Positions 22,389 through 48,291 of a stretch of 64,000 bases of DNA are shown here, piece after piece; within the stretch, counting starts at the first letter, position 1, and each line of letters begins with the position of its first letter. Source of the DNA: Kryptolebias marmoratus. Its lineage: Eukaryota; Chordata; Actinopteri; Cyprinodontiformes; Rivulidae. Where the stretch lies: positions 15,877,874 through 15,941,873 of the forward strand of contig NC_051433.1 in NCBI RefSeq assembly GCF_001649575.2, read 5' to 3'. The notes beneath the pieces are model-generated. The model was not told the origin of the DNA. It did not search any database and saw only the letters and a list, made by a program, of their open reading frames with translations. The translations under genes were made by a program, and so were the position numbers.

Positions 22389-23000
22389 AGCTCACAAACT
22401 GGATCATCTCATGCTTTCTCCACTAAATCGCTTGAAGACGCAAGCTCAACTGGTTCCAGACGAAGCTGGGCAATAAAGACATTCGTGATGGCCGTCGCTA
22501 CGAGTGCCTCCCCCTCCCAAATGTTAAGCTAACATTTGTTAGCCACCTTGCACTGGCTAACGCCGACGCTGGAACAATGTGTAAATCCTTTCATTGCCTT
22601 CTCCGAGCATGGATTATACAAATTAGGAAAGCGAAGCACTCACTGCACAGTTACGGCCAACAAAGCGTTTAGGAGCAGAGGAGATCTCCCTACCTACCAG
22701 CCTCCTTCGCCGACGTTTTCTGTACCCGTCTAGTTTACAAACACAGGAAACGCCACAGGATGTAGCCCACTCCCCCACACGGCAGCAAGCAGCAAACCCT
22801 CCTCAGGCGAAGAGAAAACGCTCATCTTCCTGCGGCTCCCCGCGAACAGGGAGCATTAATTAAAGCTGCGGCGGCGAAGGAGAACTGTTAGTCCGTCATT
22901 ATTAGCGACGCGGAGACAGGACGGCGGCTCGGGTTATAACATTTGGCCGGGGTCTCCTGGCCTCTCGGTCGGGATTCAGAGCACGTCTGAGGAGGCGCAG
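22200..23000 (-). promoter_or_regulatory. znf740: CpG-rich 5' region of znf740
   Basis: GC- and CpG-richer than its surroundings, immediately upstream of the tentative first coding exon and divergent from lima1. No TATA box was seen, fitting a CpG-island promoter. The start site cannot be fixed from sequence. Confidence 0.5.
22380..22388 (-). CDS. znf740: znf740 coding exon 1 (tentative, M-A-S)
   Basis: ATGGCCTCC is followed by gtgtac and sits in the CpG-rich 5' region. It would place MAS before AGLLGCE of exon 2, matching human MAQ before ASLLACE. The donor is poor. A competing donor, gtgagc, lies about 10 bases upstream of this ATG and would give a different N-terminus. Confidence 0.4.
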
Positions 23001-23351
23001 AAGAAAAAGGGAGTGAGCTCTTAAAATGACAGAAAACAGGGACGTGTGGATAAACACTGGGGGTGGGGGAGGGGAGGGTGGCTTTGTATGTCGCTCTTTG
23101 ACCAAATTAAACAATAAACTCAAATTATAATTTTCTGTTGGAAGGTTATTATTTCCTACTAGTGTTATTTGTCTAAATATACGCCCGAAGATTTGTATTC
23201 TCAGCTGAGTTTATTCACTTTGTTTTTTTTATTTGCTTGCTGTTGCTATTCTTATGTTTCTTGTGTGTGACTTGGTTTAGTTTGTATACTATCTGTAAAA
23301 ATAAAAATAAATAAATTAAAAAATCATCAAAAGCACAAGGAAGATTTGATT

Positions 23352-24620
23352 ACAACCCCAACTCCAAAAAAGGTTGGGCTGTTGTGTAAAATGTATATAA
23401 GAAACATAGTAATGATTTAAGAAACTCACAACCCCATATTTTATTTACAACGGAACAGAGTAAACATATCAAATGTTTAATCTGAGAAATTGCTCCATTT
23501 TAAAGATATAAATTAGGTAATTTTGACTTGATGTCAGCAACACATCTCAAATAAGATGGGGCATTAAAAGGCTGTAAAAATAGATTGCAACTGGAGGATA
23601 ATGTTGCAAATAACTAAAGTAATTGGCAACAGTTCAGTGTGAGGACTGATCATGAAAACAGGATTTTAGAAAGGATGAATCTCTCAAAAGTAAGGATGTA
23701 ATCAAATAAAAAAGTTTGAAATTCTCTTTTAAAACTAAAACTTCTTTGTACTAAACTGGAGAGTCAGCCTATTGAAAGCACACACTTTAAACATATGCCT
23801 CTCTGATGGTATAGGGGTGCATTAGTGCTGGAAAGGCACCATCAATGCAGAAAAGTAATTACAGGTTTTAGAACCATCCAGACCAGGGGTGACCCTGGTC
23901 TTCGAGGTCCACCATCCTGCATGTTTTACTTGTTTCTCTGCTCCAGCACACCTGATTTGCATTAATGGGTGATTAATATCTTCTGCAGCACATAAAAAGG
24001 TAATTTAACCATTGAATCCGGTGTGTTGGAGCAAGGAAACAACTAAAACATGCAGGATAGTGGCCCTAGAGGACCAGACACCCCTGGTCCAGACAATGTC
24101 CTTTTCATAGCCCTCACATATTTCAGCAAAACAATGCAAAACCTCACGCTGCATAGTAAGAGAGTCCGGGTGCTAAGATGGTCCGCCTGTAGTCCAGACC
24201 TCTCACCAGTTGAAAACATTTGGATCATCTTGAAACTAAAAAAAAAGAAATTGGCAAAGAAGATCCAGGCCTGTTGAACAGCTGGAATTCTCCGTCAGAC
24301 CAGAATGGGACAACATCCCCTCCAGAACCTCCAGCAGCTGCTCTTAGTTCTGAGATGTTTACAGACTGATGGTAAAAGAAGAGAGGAAGCTTCACAGAGG
24401 TAAACATGGACCTGACCCAACGGTTTTTCAGATGTGTTGCTGCCATCAAAATCAAAATATACTCTTTTGGTGCAATTTCTTAGTTTACACGTTTGATTAC
24501 TCTGTTCCGTTGTGAATAAATTATGAGTTTATGAAATTTGTAAACCATTGCATTCTGTTTTAATTTACATTTTACACAACATTCTAATTTATTAGAAACT
24601 GGGATATCCTGTATTTGTTT
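23352..24620 (+). mobile_element. Tc1/mariner-superfamily element, decayed, with nested hAT miniature element
   Basis: It starts with caaccccaactccaaaaaag, a common fish element end, and closes with a diverged inverted copy near 24.6 kb. A plus-strand remnant encodes CSPDLSPVENIW, the catalytic SPDLxPxEN motif of DDE transposases of the IS630-Tc1-mariner group. Frameshifts and stops make it dead. A hAT-type copy is inserted at about 23,883-24,098. Confidence 0.65.
23883..24098. mobile_element. hAT-type miniature element nested in the Tc1-like element
   Basis: Inverted ends CCAGGGGTGACCCTGGTCTT and AGGACCAGACACCCCTGG enclose the same internal phrases (CCTGCATGTTTTACTTG, ACATGCAGGATAGTGG) as the copy at 8,862-9,075. 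Confidence 0.6.
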
Positions 24621-25002
24621 TGACTCATTAATAGTTCATTTCAGGCTTCAGTATTTGGAAAAATGACCATTAACAATGGAATTACAAAATATTCACAAAT
24701 ATATATTATATATTTTCAGAAATTGATAGAATGTAACTTTAACACAAACAAGTGAATTGAAACCTATGACTAGTAACAAAGGGATTTTGGGGAGCTCTAA
24801 TGCCATTTTCTAGGAATCTTATTTCAAATATTCATAGTTTTATTTCTGGAAAAAAGTACATTTTAATATCTGGGACAGAAATCCCAATGCATATTAGAAA
24901 AGTAACAATTAAGAAGAACAACATTTAAGATATCTGAAATGCTGATTGTAGATAGGAAGAAGAAAGTCCTTCTTGATATGTGAAATGTTCTTTTTTGACC
25001 AT

Positions 25003-25135
25003 CTAGCCATCCATTTATTTTCTTTACCTGCTTTTTCCTTTCAGGGTTGTGAAGAGCTGGTGCTGATCTCCAGCGGTCACTGTGCAAGAGGCGGGGGACA
25101 CCCTGGACAGGTCATAAGTCCATTACAGGGTCCTT
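25003..25135. repeat. Retroposon 3'-end fragment
   Basis: Contains ccatccatttatttt, gttgtgaagagctggtgctg and caccctggacaggtca. These resemble a very common dispersed fish repeat of non-LTR type. It is too short to classify further. Confidence 0.45.
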
Positions 25136-25244
25136 TTTTGACCATAGGAAGAATAAAATTGTGGATATATGCAATACATGTCCAATCAAACAATTATTAG
25201 TTAAAAACAAAAACTTCAAATGTCTTAAACGTCATCTATTTTCT

Positions 25245-25560
25245 TCTGCTTATCAGAGGTGGGGTTGCAAAGTAACAGATCCAGGAGGGAAACCCTGACA
25301 TCCAGCTCCTCCCAAGGGATCCCAAGACGTCCTCAGGCCAAAAGCAATTTGTGTTTTCCTTCCAGCAAGTCCTGGGTCTGCCCTGACGTCTCCACCCAGT
25401 GGAACGTGCCTGGAAAATCTCCAATTTGAGGCGTCTAGGAGACATCTTAATTACATGTTTGAACTACCTCAACTGACTCATTTTGATGTGTAGGAGCAGT
25501 GGCTTTACTCTGAGCTCTCCCTGGATAAAAAAAGCTCCTCACCCAATATTTAAAGCTGAA
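25245..25560 (-). mobile_element. L2-like LINE fragment
   Basis: Includes cagctcctcccaagggatcc, aggcgtctaggagacatc and gtaggagcagtggctttact. These are the diagnostic antisense phrases of the 3' coding part of a widespread fish LINE. Frameshifts abolish coding. Confidence 0.5.
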
Positions 25561-26434
25561 CTGAAGTCAAATCTAAAAAAACCTGACATTTCATGAATGT
25601 TATTTAGTCAAACACATCCACACAACATTCCAGGGACCCGTTTTTCTGATGTAAAACTTAAACAACTTGTTTTTAGCATTTTAGTCGATAATTTCTGAAG
25701 TGGGTGATTTGTGGGGCGGAGTTGCCGTCCTGGGTTCCTGACGTGTGCTGTGCCCCAGTCGGCCAAGAATGCAGCTACTGTCCAGTTGTTTACTTGTGGA
25801 AATGGAAGAAGAAGCCAGAAGTCCATCACTGGAGAGCATCTGGAGCTTGACTGGGCCCATACTGCCTGAAAAAGCTACAGGAAGCCACCCTACGTGGGCC
25901 CACCACCTGCAGTTTGGGTGTGGTGTGAACTGGGTGGCAGATGAAAGCAGAAGCCTGGGTGTGCTGATTCCTGGTGTCATAAACTGTCTCTGTCTTAAAT
26001 TTCCAATAAAGTCTTGATTGTGAAAACCTCAAAGTATTTCACTCGTATAAACAACATTTTAATTTAATTTAAATTCCGACCAAGGGTGACATTTCAACCT
26101 CAAAGAATGCTATCATTGATATCTACAACATCACTAATTAGAGACAGGAGTGTGGTTTGCTCACATGTTACAATGGCCTGCTGTAGCCTTGGGGCAGGAA
26201 ACAGTGACACTGCATTGCTCAAAGACCCAAGGAGTCGAGGGAAGTGGAAACTTTCCATGATTGCTAAGATCGTCTTGTCTTATTTAGAAGGCAAATGCAT
26301 GCAAACGTCCGGCAAACTTGATTTTTTTTTTTTACGCTTTCCGATGATGTTCTGCAATTAAGAGGCCTCTGTATGCACCACTTTTATAGACAGTCGGCAA
26401 AAGTCAGGTGATGTTCTTGCCCGCCTCTGTGTGT

Positions 26435-26800
26435 GTTTTAAAGTCTGTTACCCAAAGAATCTCGAAAAACCAGTGCATGGATTTTAATGAATTTCTCAGA
26501 AAGCGATTACAACTGATGGAGTCATCCAGATTCAGGATAGCTGTCTAATCAGCCTTAGCGAACTCCAAAATTGCTGTAACACAGTGAATTTCGCAGATAC
26601 TGTGTTAAAATTTGATGTGGTAGTATCTGAGAGTAATTTCCAACAATATCACTTGAGATTGTACATAATCTTACTTTACAGATGTAACCAAAAAAGACTA
26701 AAACTTAATTTCTCAACTTAAGATGATCTTAGTTTAAAAGTAAGAAAGGTGGCTGGCGATATGTATTCCTTCAATGAAAGCTAAACCTTTAATTTCTTAA
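26435..26800. repeat. Dispersed repeat family R2, copy 2
   Basis: Shares ggattttaatgaatttctca, tttgatgtggtagtatctga and ggcgatatgtattccttca with the copies at 0.5, 53.6, 59.0 and 62.2-63.0 kb. Confidence 0.65.
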
Positions 26801-27024
26801 AGGAAGCATATTGGTTCCATTGAATATGTATGTAATCATAGTTTTTTTCTTGTTTTCTTCATTCCATTTTTGTTTTTTCTCCAAACGAATCAAAACGAAA
26901 GCCTGAGTCTGATACTCGCTGTTCTCTGGAAACTCAGTAAACACAAAAGCGCGCACAAAGGGGAAAAACATTAGAAAGAAAGATGGAGCGATACACCTAC
27001 CAGGTAAGGGTAACGCAACGCCAA

Positions 27025-27179
27025 AGGTGATTGGCTCGGACGATCACGTGACCGGGCTCTTCCGCTCACCTCTGCAGCTCGCGCCTCCTCTGTTCCCGAC
27101 CACTCCGGGCGGTGACGCAGCGGCAGCTGCGCAGTGTCAGGTGTCTTTCAGGTCTCAAACTCAACGGAAGTTCCCACAG
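27025..27179 (+). promoter_or_regulatory. lima1: lima1 promoter and non-coding first exon
   Basis: GC-rich segment with an inverted CCAAT box (attgg, 27,029-27,033) and an E-box CACGTG at 27,045-27,050 inside GATCACGTGACC, an MITF/TFE3/USF-type site. A strong donor cccacag/gtagga ends a non-coding exon at 27,179. No TATA box was seen. The transcription start is inferred to lie between about 27,060 and 27,130. Confidence 0.6.
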
Positions 27180-28051
27180 GTAGGAGCACTTTTCTAAACG
27201 AAAACCAAAAAAATATACGGTAATAACTAGCGCGAGTAACATAAATAAAGTATACCTCGCTCTGAATATTAGCGCGAGGCTTTAATAGTTCAGACAGGAT
27301 TGATAAAGTTGTTATGGACGCACATGAGTGAACTCGGCCCTGTTCTGGCCAGTCCAGCTACTCAGGCTGGACTTAAGGTCTGTTTGCTGCTATTTTTTGT
27401 GTAAAGTGAACGCATATTTACAAAAAAAAAATACAAGTTTGTGTAGTAAAAGATATGTCTGACTCCGAGTCAAGTAATGGACGCTGTTTCCAAGCCGCTG
27501 CTGGTACACCTGTAATTAAGGATTTTCACATGACACGCTGGCCTTTGAGCTGGGATGCTCTTCTTTTTTTATTGCATACTTCAGTTATGACTTCAGCTCA
27601 GGCTTCACTTATGTTCATCTAAGGAACTAACCTGGGCGTTTGTATGTATTCCTCATTATCCCAATTATTAAGCAATTTGGGCTCCTCCTCTCTTTTATCC
27701 CAATGTACTTGGGTTGTTTGTTCTTAGAAACTAAAATTAGGGGTTAAAATGAGAGAAGATTATAGCTTCAATGACACAGCATGATCTCCACCCGGTGTGT
27801 CTCATTGCCCTGCTGAAACAGAGACACCATTGTTGTGAAATCCTTGTTTAAATGTTCACTGATTCAGTCTTATTATGAGCTTGCACTTGGAGAAGTAACG
27901 AGTTGGTGGAATTAAAAATGAAAGGAAATCTGTGGCACATTTGGGTAGATTACATCTGCGGTTGTGTCGCAATAAAGACCAAATCAACTTTATATTACCT
28001 TCCTTATATAAAAAAATATCTTCTGCAAAACTAGGTCACAGCTAACTATAT

Positions 28052-28935
28052 TTTAAAGTGGAGTTCTGTGGAAAGGTTATGAACAATTCATATCCTACTT
28101 GTTCCAGATAGCTCTTTGAACAACATCAGTTTGAAGAAATGGAGTTTAATTCTGACCGGAAACCTATGTCAAATCACAAAAAGCTAATTATTAAGGTTAG
28201 TTTAGTTATTAAACTTAAATGAAAACGTAAACATTCACCATGGCATGTAACAGCTTTATTATAAACCTTTACATGGCTGCTAATTTTGCATTACATGGGT
28301 ATTTTGTGGGGTGTTAGAGCTGGTTAAAACGAGCCAGACCAAGACCAAAACGGATCAACTCCAGCTCCGGTGTCAGGAAGTTTATAGCAATTCATGCAAA
28401 CTCTATTTTAAAAACATTTACATTGCTGTTAGTTTCACATTTCATGGTAATTTGCCTATGACTGTTTTTTTGTTTGTTTGTTTGTTTGTTTTGTTTTGTT
28501 TTTTGCAAGTGCAAGTAGCAGCTAGCTGTAGCACACCTAGCAAGAATATTTCATTTTTGATAGATTACTCATGTAATGACTAGTGTGCTACAGCTAGCTG
28601 CTCCTGCTATTTGAGCTAGTAAATAAGTACATAATTATACAGAAATAACCATGTAATGCAAATCACACAGCAGTGCAGATGTTTATAAAACAGTGTTAGC
28701 ATCAAGCTTTATTATATTTTCAAGACTGGAGTTGTTTTAAAATGAACACAATCCACTTTGGTCTCAGTCCCACTCTGACTAGCCGTTAGCTCTTCAGTCT
28801 GATCAGACTTAAACTCCATTTCTTCAAACTGAGGTTGTTCATAGAGCTACTGCATGTACAGCAGGTAAGATAATCATCGTGCATAACCTTACCACAAACT
28901 CCACTTCAAACAATCTGAATTGTTCCTTTAAAGCA
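28052..28935. repeat. Fold-back miniature element family F1, copy 2
   Basis: The left arm contains gtggagttctgtggaaaggt and atcctacttgttccagatag. The right arm contains gcatgtacagcaggtaagat and ccacaaactccacttcaaac. The interior has a gtttgttt repeat. It lies in lima1 intron 1. Confidence 0.7.
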
Positions 28936-30639
28936 TCTTGTGTCTCCACCCTGTTTCACACTGCTGTCTAATAATCTGCAGGTGATCTTTTTAAAGCCCT
29001 TCCTGCTGTCGTAGCAGGAAGGACAGGTTTAGTTTGCATCTTTTGTTGTTGTTAAATTGTTCCACCTTTATGTCCCCGTCCCTGAGTCCTGCAGCCATCT
29101 TAAGATTTAGAAAGAGGCAGGCCGAAGGCTCCTAACTCGGTGGATCTGTGTAGGCCTTGTGGTTGACAGGTGTCCTGTTTAAGGTGTGTCCCTTCCTTTG
29201 CATGTAGGAAATGGCTCCAGGCCTGACATCAAGTAAACAGATGTGCAGTTTATTAACAAGTGGGTATCTGATGCACCTGTTCAGCACGACCCACGAATAA
29301 TGTGCAGGTACATAAAAATTACCCGACACAGTAAACTGGCCCGTTGAAACATCCTGTTTGGCTGACTCAAAGTTTGTAGTGATGATAAATAGATTACTCA
29401 AAAAATGTAGATTGCAATAAAAGTATGTGAGCATGCGCTGCATTGTATTCTACTTTTGCTTTTGTTTGTTTTGTTTATCTATTTTTTTCTGCTCATACAC
29501 AAACCCAGACACTATCCAAAGTGTTAATGGAAATAAACGAATAAAAGTACATGATATAGATGATTTTTGGTTATTTGTATTTGTCAGTACCACTAACGTT
29601 GTATCATAATGTAATAATATCAACCCAACTTAATAAAAATAAATCACATGTCAGTGCTTTTTTTAACAAGTTTTGGAGTGTTTCCAGTCAGGGTTATGTT
29701 GAAGTTCGGTCCAAAGTCCTGATTCTTGTCAGCAGTGTTGCTTTGCATCTGAGTGGTGATGTAATCCTGAAGGTGTGCCAGACTGAAAAGGCCTATAACC
29801 TGAGATAAACTGTCATTATTGAGACATCTGTACTCAGCAGTGATTTAGATTGATGTTTTCTCTGAGCTATGAAGTAGGGCATCACGCTCACTTAACAGCT
29901 CGATCATTTCATTTGTGACATTTTCCAAAAGTTTGTCACTTCGGACTCTAAAAAGAATACAATAAATGAGAAGTGAGGGGTTCTGTTTGTTCACATCCCA
30001 TGTGAAGTTGACAAATTCGCCTCTTGTCATGAGAACGCAACACTATTCTGCAGTTTGTGTTTCCATTTTGCAATCATGCGGCAGAAGCTGCAGTGCAAGT
30101 TGGGACTCGTTGGCGTGTCTGTTTGCATACGTAACTGTATGAGCACAAATATGTGCATTCAGTCTTCGCAGGCACTGCACACCAGAAAAGCTTGTGTTAC
30201 AAACCTGCAAATCAATAATCACAGACAGACAACGGATCATCTTCGTGTCCAAACGTTCACACCGGCGTCAAGTTGCTGAGCGGTCTGACGCTGAGACAAA
30301 TTTCAGTCTCGCTGTACTGTTTAAATAAGGACTGGTTTGTAAGTCGTGTCTTATGTTCCCATAATGCCATAATTTCATTACAGTTTTGGGAAAGGACTAC
30401 TGCTTAAGTTATATTCCTATTTATCCCGTCAGCACTTTATTTATATAACATCACCAGGTGCTAGTTTACTTATAATTCTTACAGTTTTGTTTAGTAGTAA
30501 GCAATAGATAACTATTAGCAATGTTTTGTTTGAACTGATGGAAGTATTGCTTTAGAGTTAGATTATTACAACATGTCATCTGATACATTTTGGATTTGTT
30601 TGCTGCCTTGTGTTTTAGGTTCTCAGGTCGTTAGCAGAC

Positions 30640-44140
<13,501 letters not shown>

Positions 44141-44936
44141 GATTTCCCCACTGTCTTACTTTCATACTCCATAAAACACTTGTTTTATCTTACAGCTCAG
44201 CTCATAGGTGGATCAGTAGTTTAGCTTTGCCTGATTTTATACATACAAAACTGTATTAGGTGTCTCTGTACACGTTTTACTAGTTTTTTTTAATCATATT
44301 TTATAGAAACATCTGTTAAACCCTTGTTATAAATGCTTATACTGAAGGATGGACCTCTTAAGTTGAATCATTTGAGCTCTATGTTTAGCTTTTGAAGGAC
44401 AGGCAGTCTTTCAAAATGGTGGAGATGTAAGAATCTGTTAAATGAATACGTTTTGGATTTTAGCGAAGCTTCAAACAACTCGGTCCAAGTCTTGTCCTCT
44501 CTCAGGGATGAACCAGTCGTTTGTTGTTGCCCTTTGAGGTCCATGCCTTTTAATTTCAGTCTTCTTCCAACGGCGCTGCTTCCTCTCAGCTCTCTGCTTT
44601 GAATATATTTTTAAAGTGTTTTGGAAAATTGTTTTATTTGCAGTTCTGTGCTGAAATGACTCAGCTGTCAGGACGCCTCCTGTTTTGACTGTGATCAGGT
44701 CTTTCTCTTTGTCACTCGTGTACAATCACTTTCACCTATTATAACAAATGCAGTTTTTGTAAATTGATCTTTTTAAATATTTTGAACACAGTTCCCACAA
44801 TGAATAGTTCTTAGTCAGTTTAGATTTTCTCACAGGGCCTTCCAAGTCTAAGGTAAACATTGTAATCCATCTTGTAGGTTAAATGATTTTTATCTTTTAT
44901 GCATTCTGGAAAATGAGTTTGCATGACAATTTGTCT

Positions 44937-44942
44937 ATTAAA
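44937..44942 (+). terminator. lima1: Poly(A) signal of lima1
   Basis: ATTAAA about 800 bases after the stop codon, at the end of an AT-rich 3' UTR (44,141 to about 44,960). It is the first good signal before the fold-back repeat at 45.0 kb. Confidence 0.5.
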
Positions 44943-44959
44943 ACCTTGGATTTCCACAT

Positions 44960-47919
44960 CCTGTTGTCTAGATTATTGAAATCTCCCACACTGTGCACCA
45001 CACTTATAGTAAGCAACATTTGAATATTGTTCATTCAGACCTTAAAGTATATTTTATCTTTGAATCTCAGTTTTAAGGAATTAGGTTAATTCTGACCAAA
45101 TTAAGTCAGAGCGAGGTGAGATTAAAGTGATTTACTGTTGTATAAAAACACCGTCAATCGCAAAGATTTCACAGCAGTTTGTGTATTTAAATAAACATTT
45201 ATAGATCCAACGATTTCCTCCCGCAGGTAATTAGCCTCTCTAGATGTCTTTGGTTATTAAAGTAGGTTTATAAAACGGGATTTACATGAGTCGCTTCACT
45301 CCGGTCAGAATTTAACTCCATCTCTATAAATGGAGACATTTCAAAGATCCATCTGCAACAGGTAAGATGTTTCAACAAAGTCTGACTTCTAAAGATCTAA
45401 ACTATCCCTTTAACATGATTAACTCATCAGTGAATCCGGTGCACTGTATCCAGAGAGCTACACACTGGTGGGTTTTTCAGCTCGGTCTCCATTACTTTTA
45501 TTTTTAAAACTTTTTTTTTTTCCTGAGATCATTTGTGCTGAAATGATGAACCTGCAGCGTTTGCATCCAAGATGCTGCCACAAACATCTCTGGTGCCATA
45601 AAGGATATCCATAAAAAGATCCACTGTAGCAAATAAACAAGAATTAAACCAGATTAGAGTGTTTGATTCAAAGAAGTTTGTTCTTATATTACAAAAAAAC
45701 TCAAATCAGTGGAGCGGTAAGTTTAAATATTAATTTATTGACATTTTTTGGCATATTTGCTTTAATTGTACAAAGAAAAGTCAAGCTGAAAAATAAAAGT
45801 ACATGTAAGGATCTGTGTGAGTGCAGTATAAACAAGATGCAGAAAGTTCACAGAAGATCATTCCTCGCTTATATGAGATATCACCAAAACTGAACAAGAA
45901 GAAGAAAACTATATTAAATAAAACGCATGAACACAACCCTTTCAGTACAGACTAATGTGACTTTACATCCAGCACTCTCAGCACACAAACTAGCAGCAAC
46001 TCCTCAAGAAGCCAACCAGAGATTAAAAGATTTGCCGAACAGGGAAAACTTGATGTCACTAATGAGTTATTAAATAAATATTCCTGAACGCTTTGGAGCC
46101 CGACAACGCATCTTTGGCTCTTTGCACCGACTTTAAGGATCTGCAGAAACCAACAACTCGACTCGTTTTGTGAAAGAAAAAGGTTTTGCACAGACAATTT
46201 GCTCATTTGGTCCCGCGTTTACACGCAGAACGACTCTTTTAGGACATTTGCTTTCCGTTTTTAAATTATAGCTACAACATCATTCGTGTGTACAGTCAAA
46301 ACTGATAAAAGTACTGGGATGGAAAAAAGTAATCGCCTATTAGGACACTTCTTCATCTATTACAACATGTAAAATGAAAAGAAAACCGTTGGCAAAACAT
46401 AATTAGGCTTAAAAGCTTTAACTTTCTTGTAAACAAATGATATGCAAGTAAAATTTGCTTGAAAAAAAACCCCAGATTGTCAGCAATCTTTAAAGTTGAA
46501 AATAGTGGCCATAAAACGATGACAGCATTACATGAAAACAATTTTGGCAATTAAGGTTGAATTGTAAAAAAAAATAAAAAATGAGTGGGGCAGGAAATAT
46601 AACAAAAGATCCCAACTTCAAACAAAGACAATTAAATAATTAAATTTGGTTTTTAAATGTACCTGAGAGCAGCAAGTAATCGTTACAGTATGGCTTCTTT
46701 TTTTGACACGCAGACCTTTAACCAAATAGTTTGAACCAGAAAGAAAGAAAAATAAAATAGCTTCACAATGTTTAGCCCTTAATTCTTGTCCTGACAACAA
46801 TTAAAAACTGATCAATATTTCAAAATACTTCAAAACATTCCTGCTTTCTCAAAATCGCTCTGAGGTTGGCATTGCTTTTTACTGATTCATGAACAAAAAT
46901 CAGACCTTTTTCTTTCTACATCCTGCGTAAACTTTAAAATGTGAGAACAAAGACACTGAAGTTACACAGAACGACAGAATATTTCTATAACAAACATAAA
47001 GAGCGTAAAACCAAAAGGGTCCGACACCGTGGCCTCGTTAAACAGGGTGAATATTTCTGAAAAGCAGAAAATTCCACCCCCCTGCTGATAAGACGGCAGC
47101 TAAAACGCGTCTCAAACTGGGATTTTCAACTTGAAAAACTGGAGGAGCCTCACCAACCGTGGCCATTTTTATCGAGTTTGAGTCTCTTAAAGAAACAAAC
47201 AAAACAAAAAAAGCCCCAAAAGAAAATCAAACGCAATGCTGTCCAACTTGTCTGCTACTGTCTTGGTGTTTATAGGTGCTAAATGTTTCAAAATTACAGC
47301 TATTAACTGTTTAAAGAGCAAAAAGATTTTTAAAAATGTGACTAACGGCACTGAATTCAGCTGACTTCTAACAATCTGTGTCACGTATTGATTCATCCTC
47401 ATCATCCGACGTGGTTAAAAGACAGATGGGTTTAAAATATTCTAAATGAACCGTTTTAAAACAGCTCCCTCCAAGATAACAAGTAACAATCGTAAGAATG
47501 GTTCTGATGAAATTTGGACAAATTGTTTGTTTTTTTATTATGAATGCAGCTGAAATGGTTTCCTCCAAATAAGTCCAGAGGATGTGGCGGAACGGCTTCA
47601 CATCCGAGCAGCAGCCCACAAGCTTTGACTGACTCTGCTGTTTGCTTCCAGACTGAGCGCTCTGACCACTGAGTGTCAGCAACACTCCACCAGCCGGGGC
47701 TCAGAGAGCAGGAAGCCCGGGAACTAGGAACCGGGAACTGGGAACAACACACGAGCTGATTTAGTTTATTGCTGATACCGAACAGGATCCGTTTGTTACC
47801 TGAGATCTGCTTACATTCATCACTCAGGTGAGACCTTTTTTTTTTTGTTTGGCATTTTAATAGACTTCTCACTGTGTGATTTAACTCCCCCAAAATAATA
47901 TTTAACATTTGAAAACCTA
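44960..47919. other. Intergenic DNA between the convergent lima1 and spryd3 3' ends
   Basis: AT-rich with one fold-back F1 copy near 45.03-45.41 kb. The open frames here, including the one at 47,456-47,908, show no domain. Part may be an extended spryd3 3' UTR. Confidence 0.5.
45025..45412. repeat. Fold-back family F1, shortened copy
   Basis: The right arm ccatctgcaacaggtaagat, then gacttctaaagatctaaact, is preceded by a degraded left arm (ttaattctgaccaaattaag). It is downstream of lima1. Confidence 0.6.
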
Positions 47920-47925
47920 TTTATT
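47920..47925 (-). terminator. spryd3: Candidate poly(A) signal of spryd3
   Basis: AATAAA on the minus strand about 230 bases past the spryd3 stop. Other AATAAA matches lie further on, so a longer 3' UTR is possible. Confidence 0.4.
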
Positions 47926-48156
47926 TTACAGCGAATAAAATCATTTCATAACAATGCACATTTTTGGCACAAAAAAAAAATCTTCTTAACACGTTTTGCC
48001 AGCATGTTTAGTGATTTTTTTTTTTTTTTTTACACAATAAAGGAGCCGTCCTCCAGCCCCGTACTAAAGTGACGTTTTGGAGCTTTTCGATGTGAAGGTA
48101 TCATTTAATGTCCCGTCCTCTAAGAGTCATCGCTCGTCCTTTTCTGGTTTTACCGA

Positions 48157-48291
48157 TCAGCCACTGAGGGGTTGCAGGTCCACCTTGACCTTCTCCCCGG
48201 TACTCATCATACCAATAGTGGGGTAGAAACCTGCTGCTGGTAAGGCCACTTCTTTCCGTCCCACCACCTTTCCGTTTCGAGTGAAAAACAC
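48157..48291 (-). CDS. spryd3: spryd3 exon 10 (last coding)
   Basis: Acceptor tggaacag. It encodes VFFTRNGKVVGRKEVALPA, then YPTIGMMSTGEKVKVDL and QPLSG-stop, the end of SPRY2. Confidence 0.95.
   Translation of the reverse strand: MFFTRNGKVVGRKEVALPAAGFYPTIGMMSTGEKVKVDLQPLSG

Larger units (their letters stand above)
23000..27000. other. Intergenic DNA between divergent znf740 and lima1
   Basis: About 4 kb made mostly of decayed repeats: a Tc1/mariner-like element with a nested hAT miniature element (23.35-24.62 kb), retroposon ends near 25.0-25.56 kb and an R2 unit near 26.4-26.8 kb. The open frame at 25,745-26,017 has no recognisable domain. Confidence 0.6.

Noticed and set aside
25745..26017. 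90-residue plus-strand frame
   Set aside because: Low-complexity context among retroposon fragments, with no family signature.
47456..47908. 150-residue minus-strand frame
   Set aside because: No recognisable domain and no good splice or promoter context; it lies in the 3' flank of spryd3.
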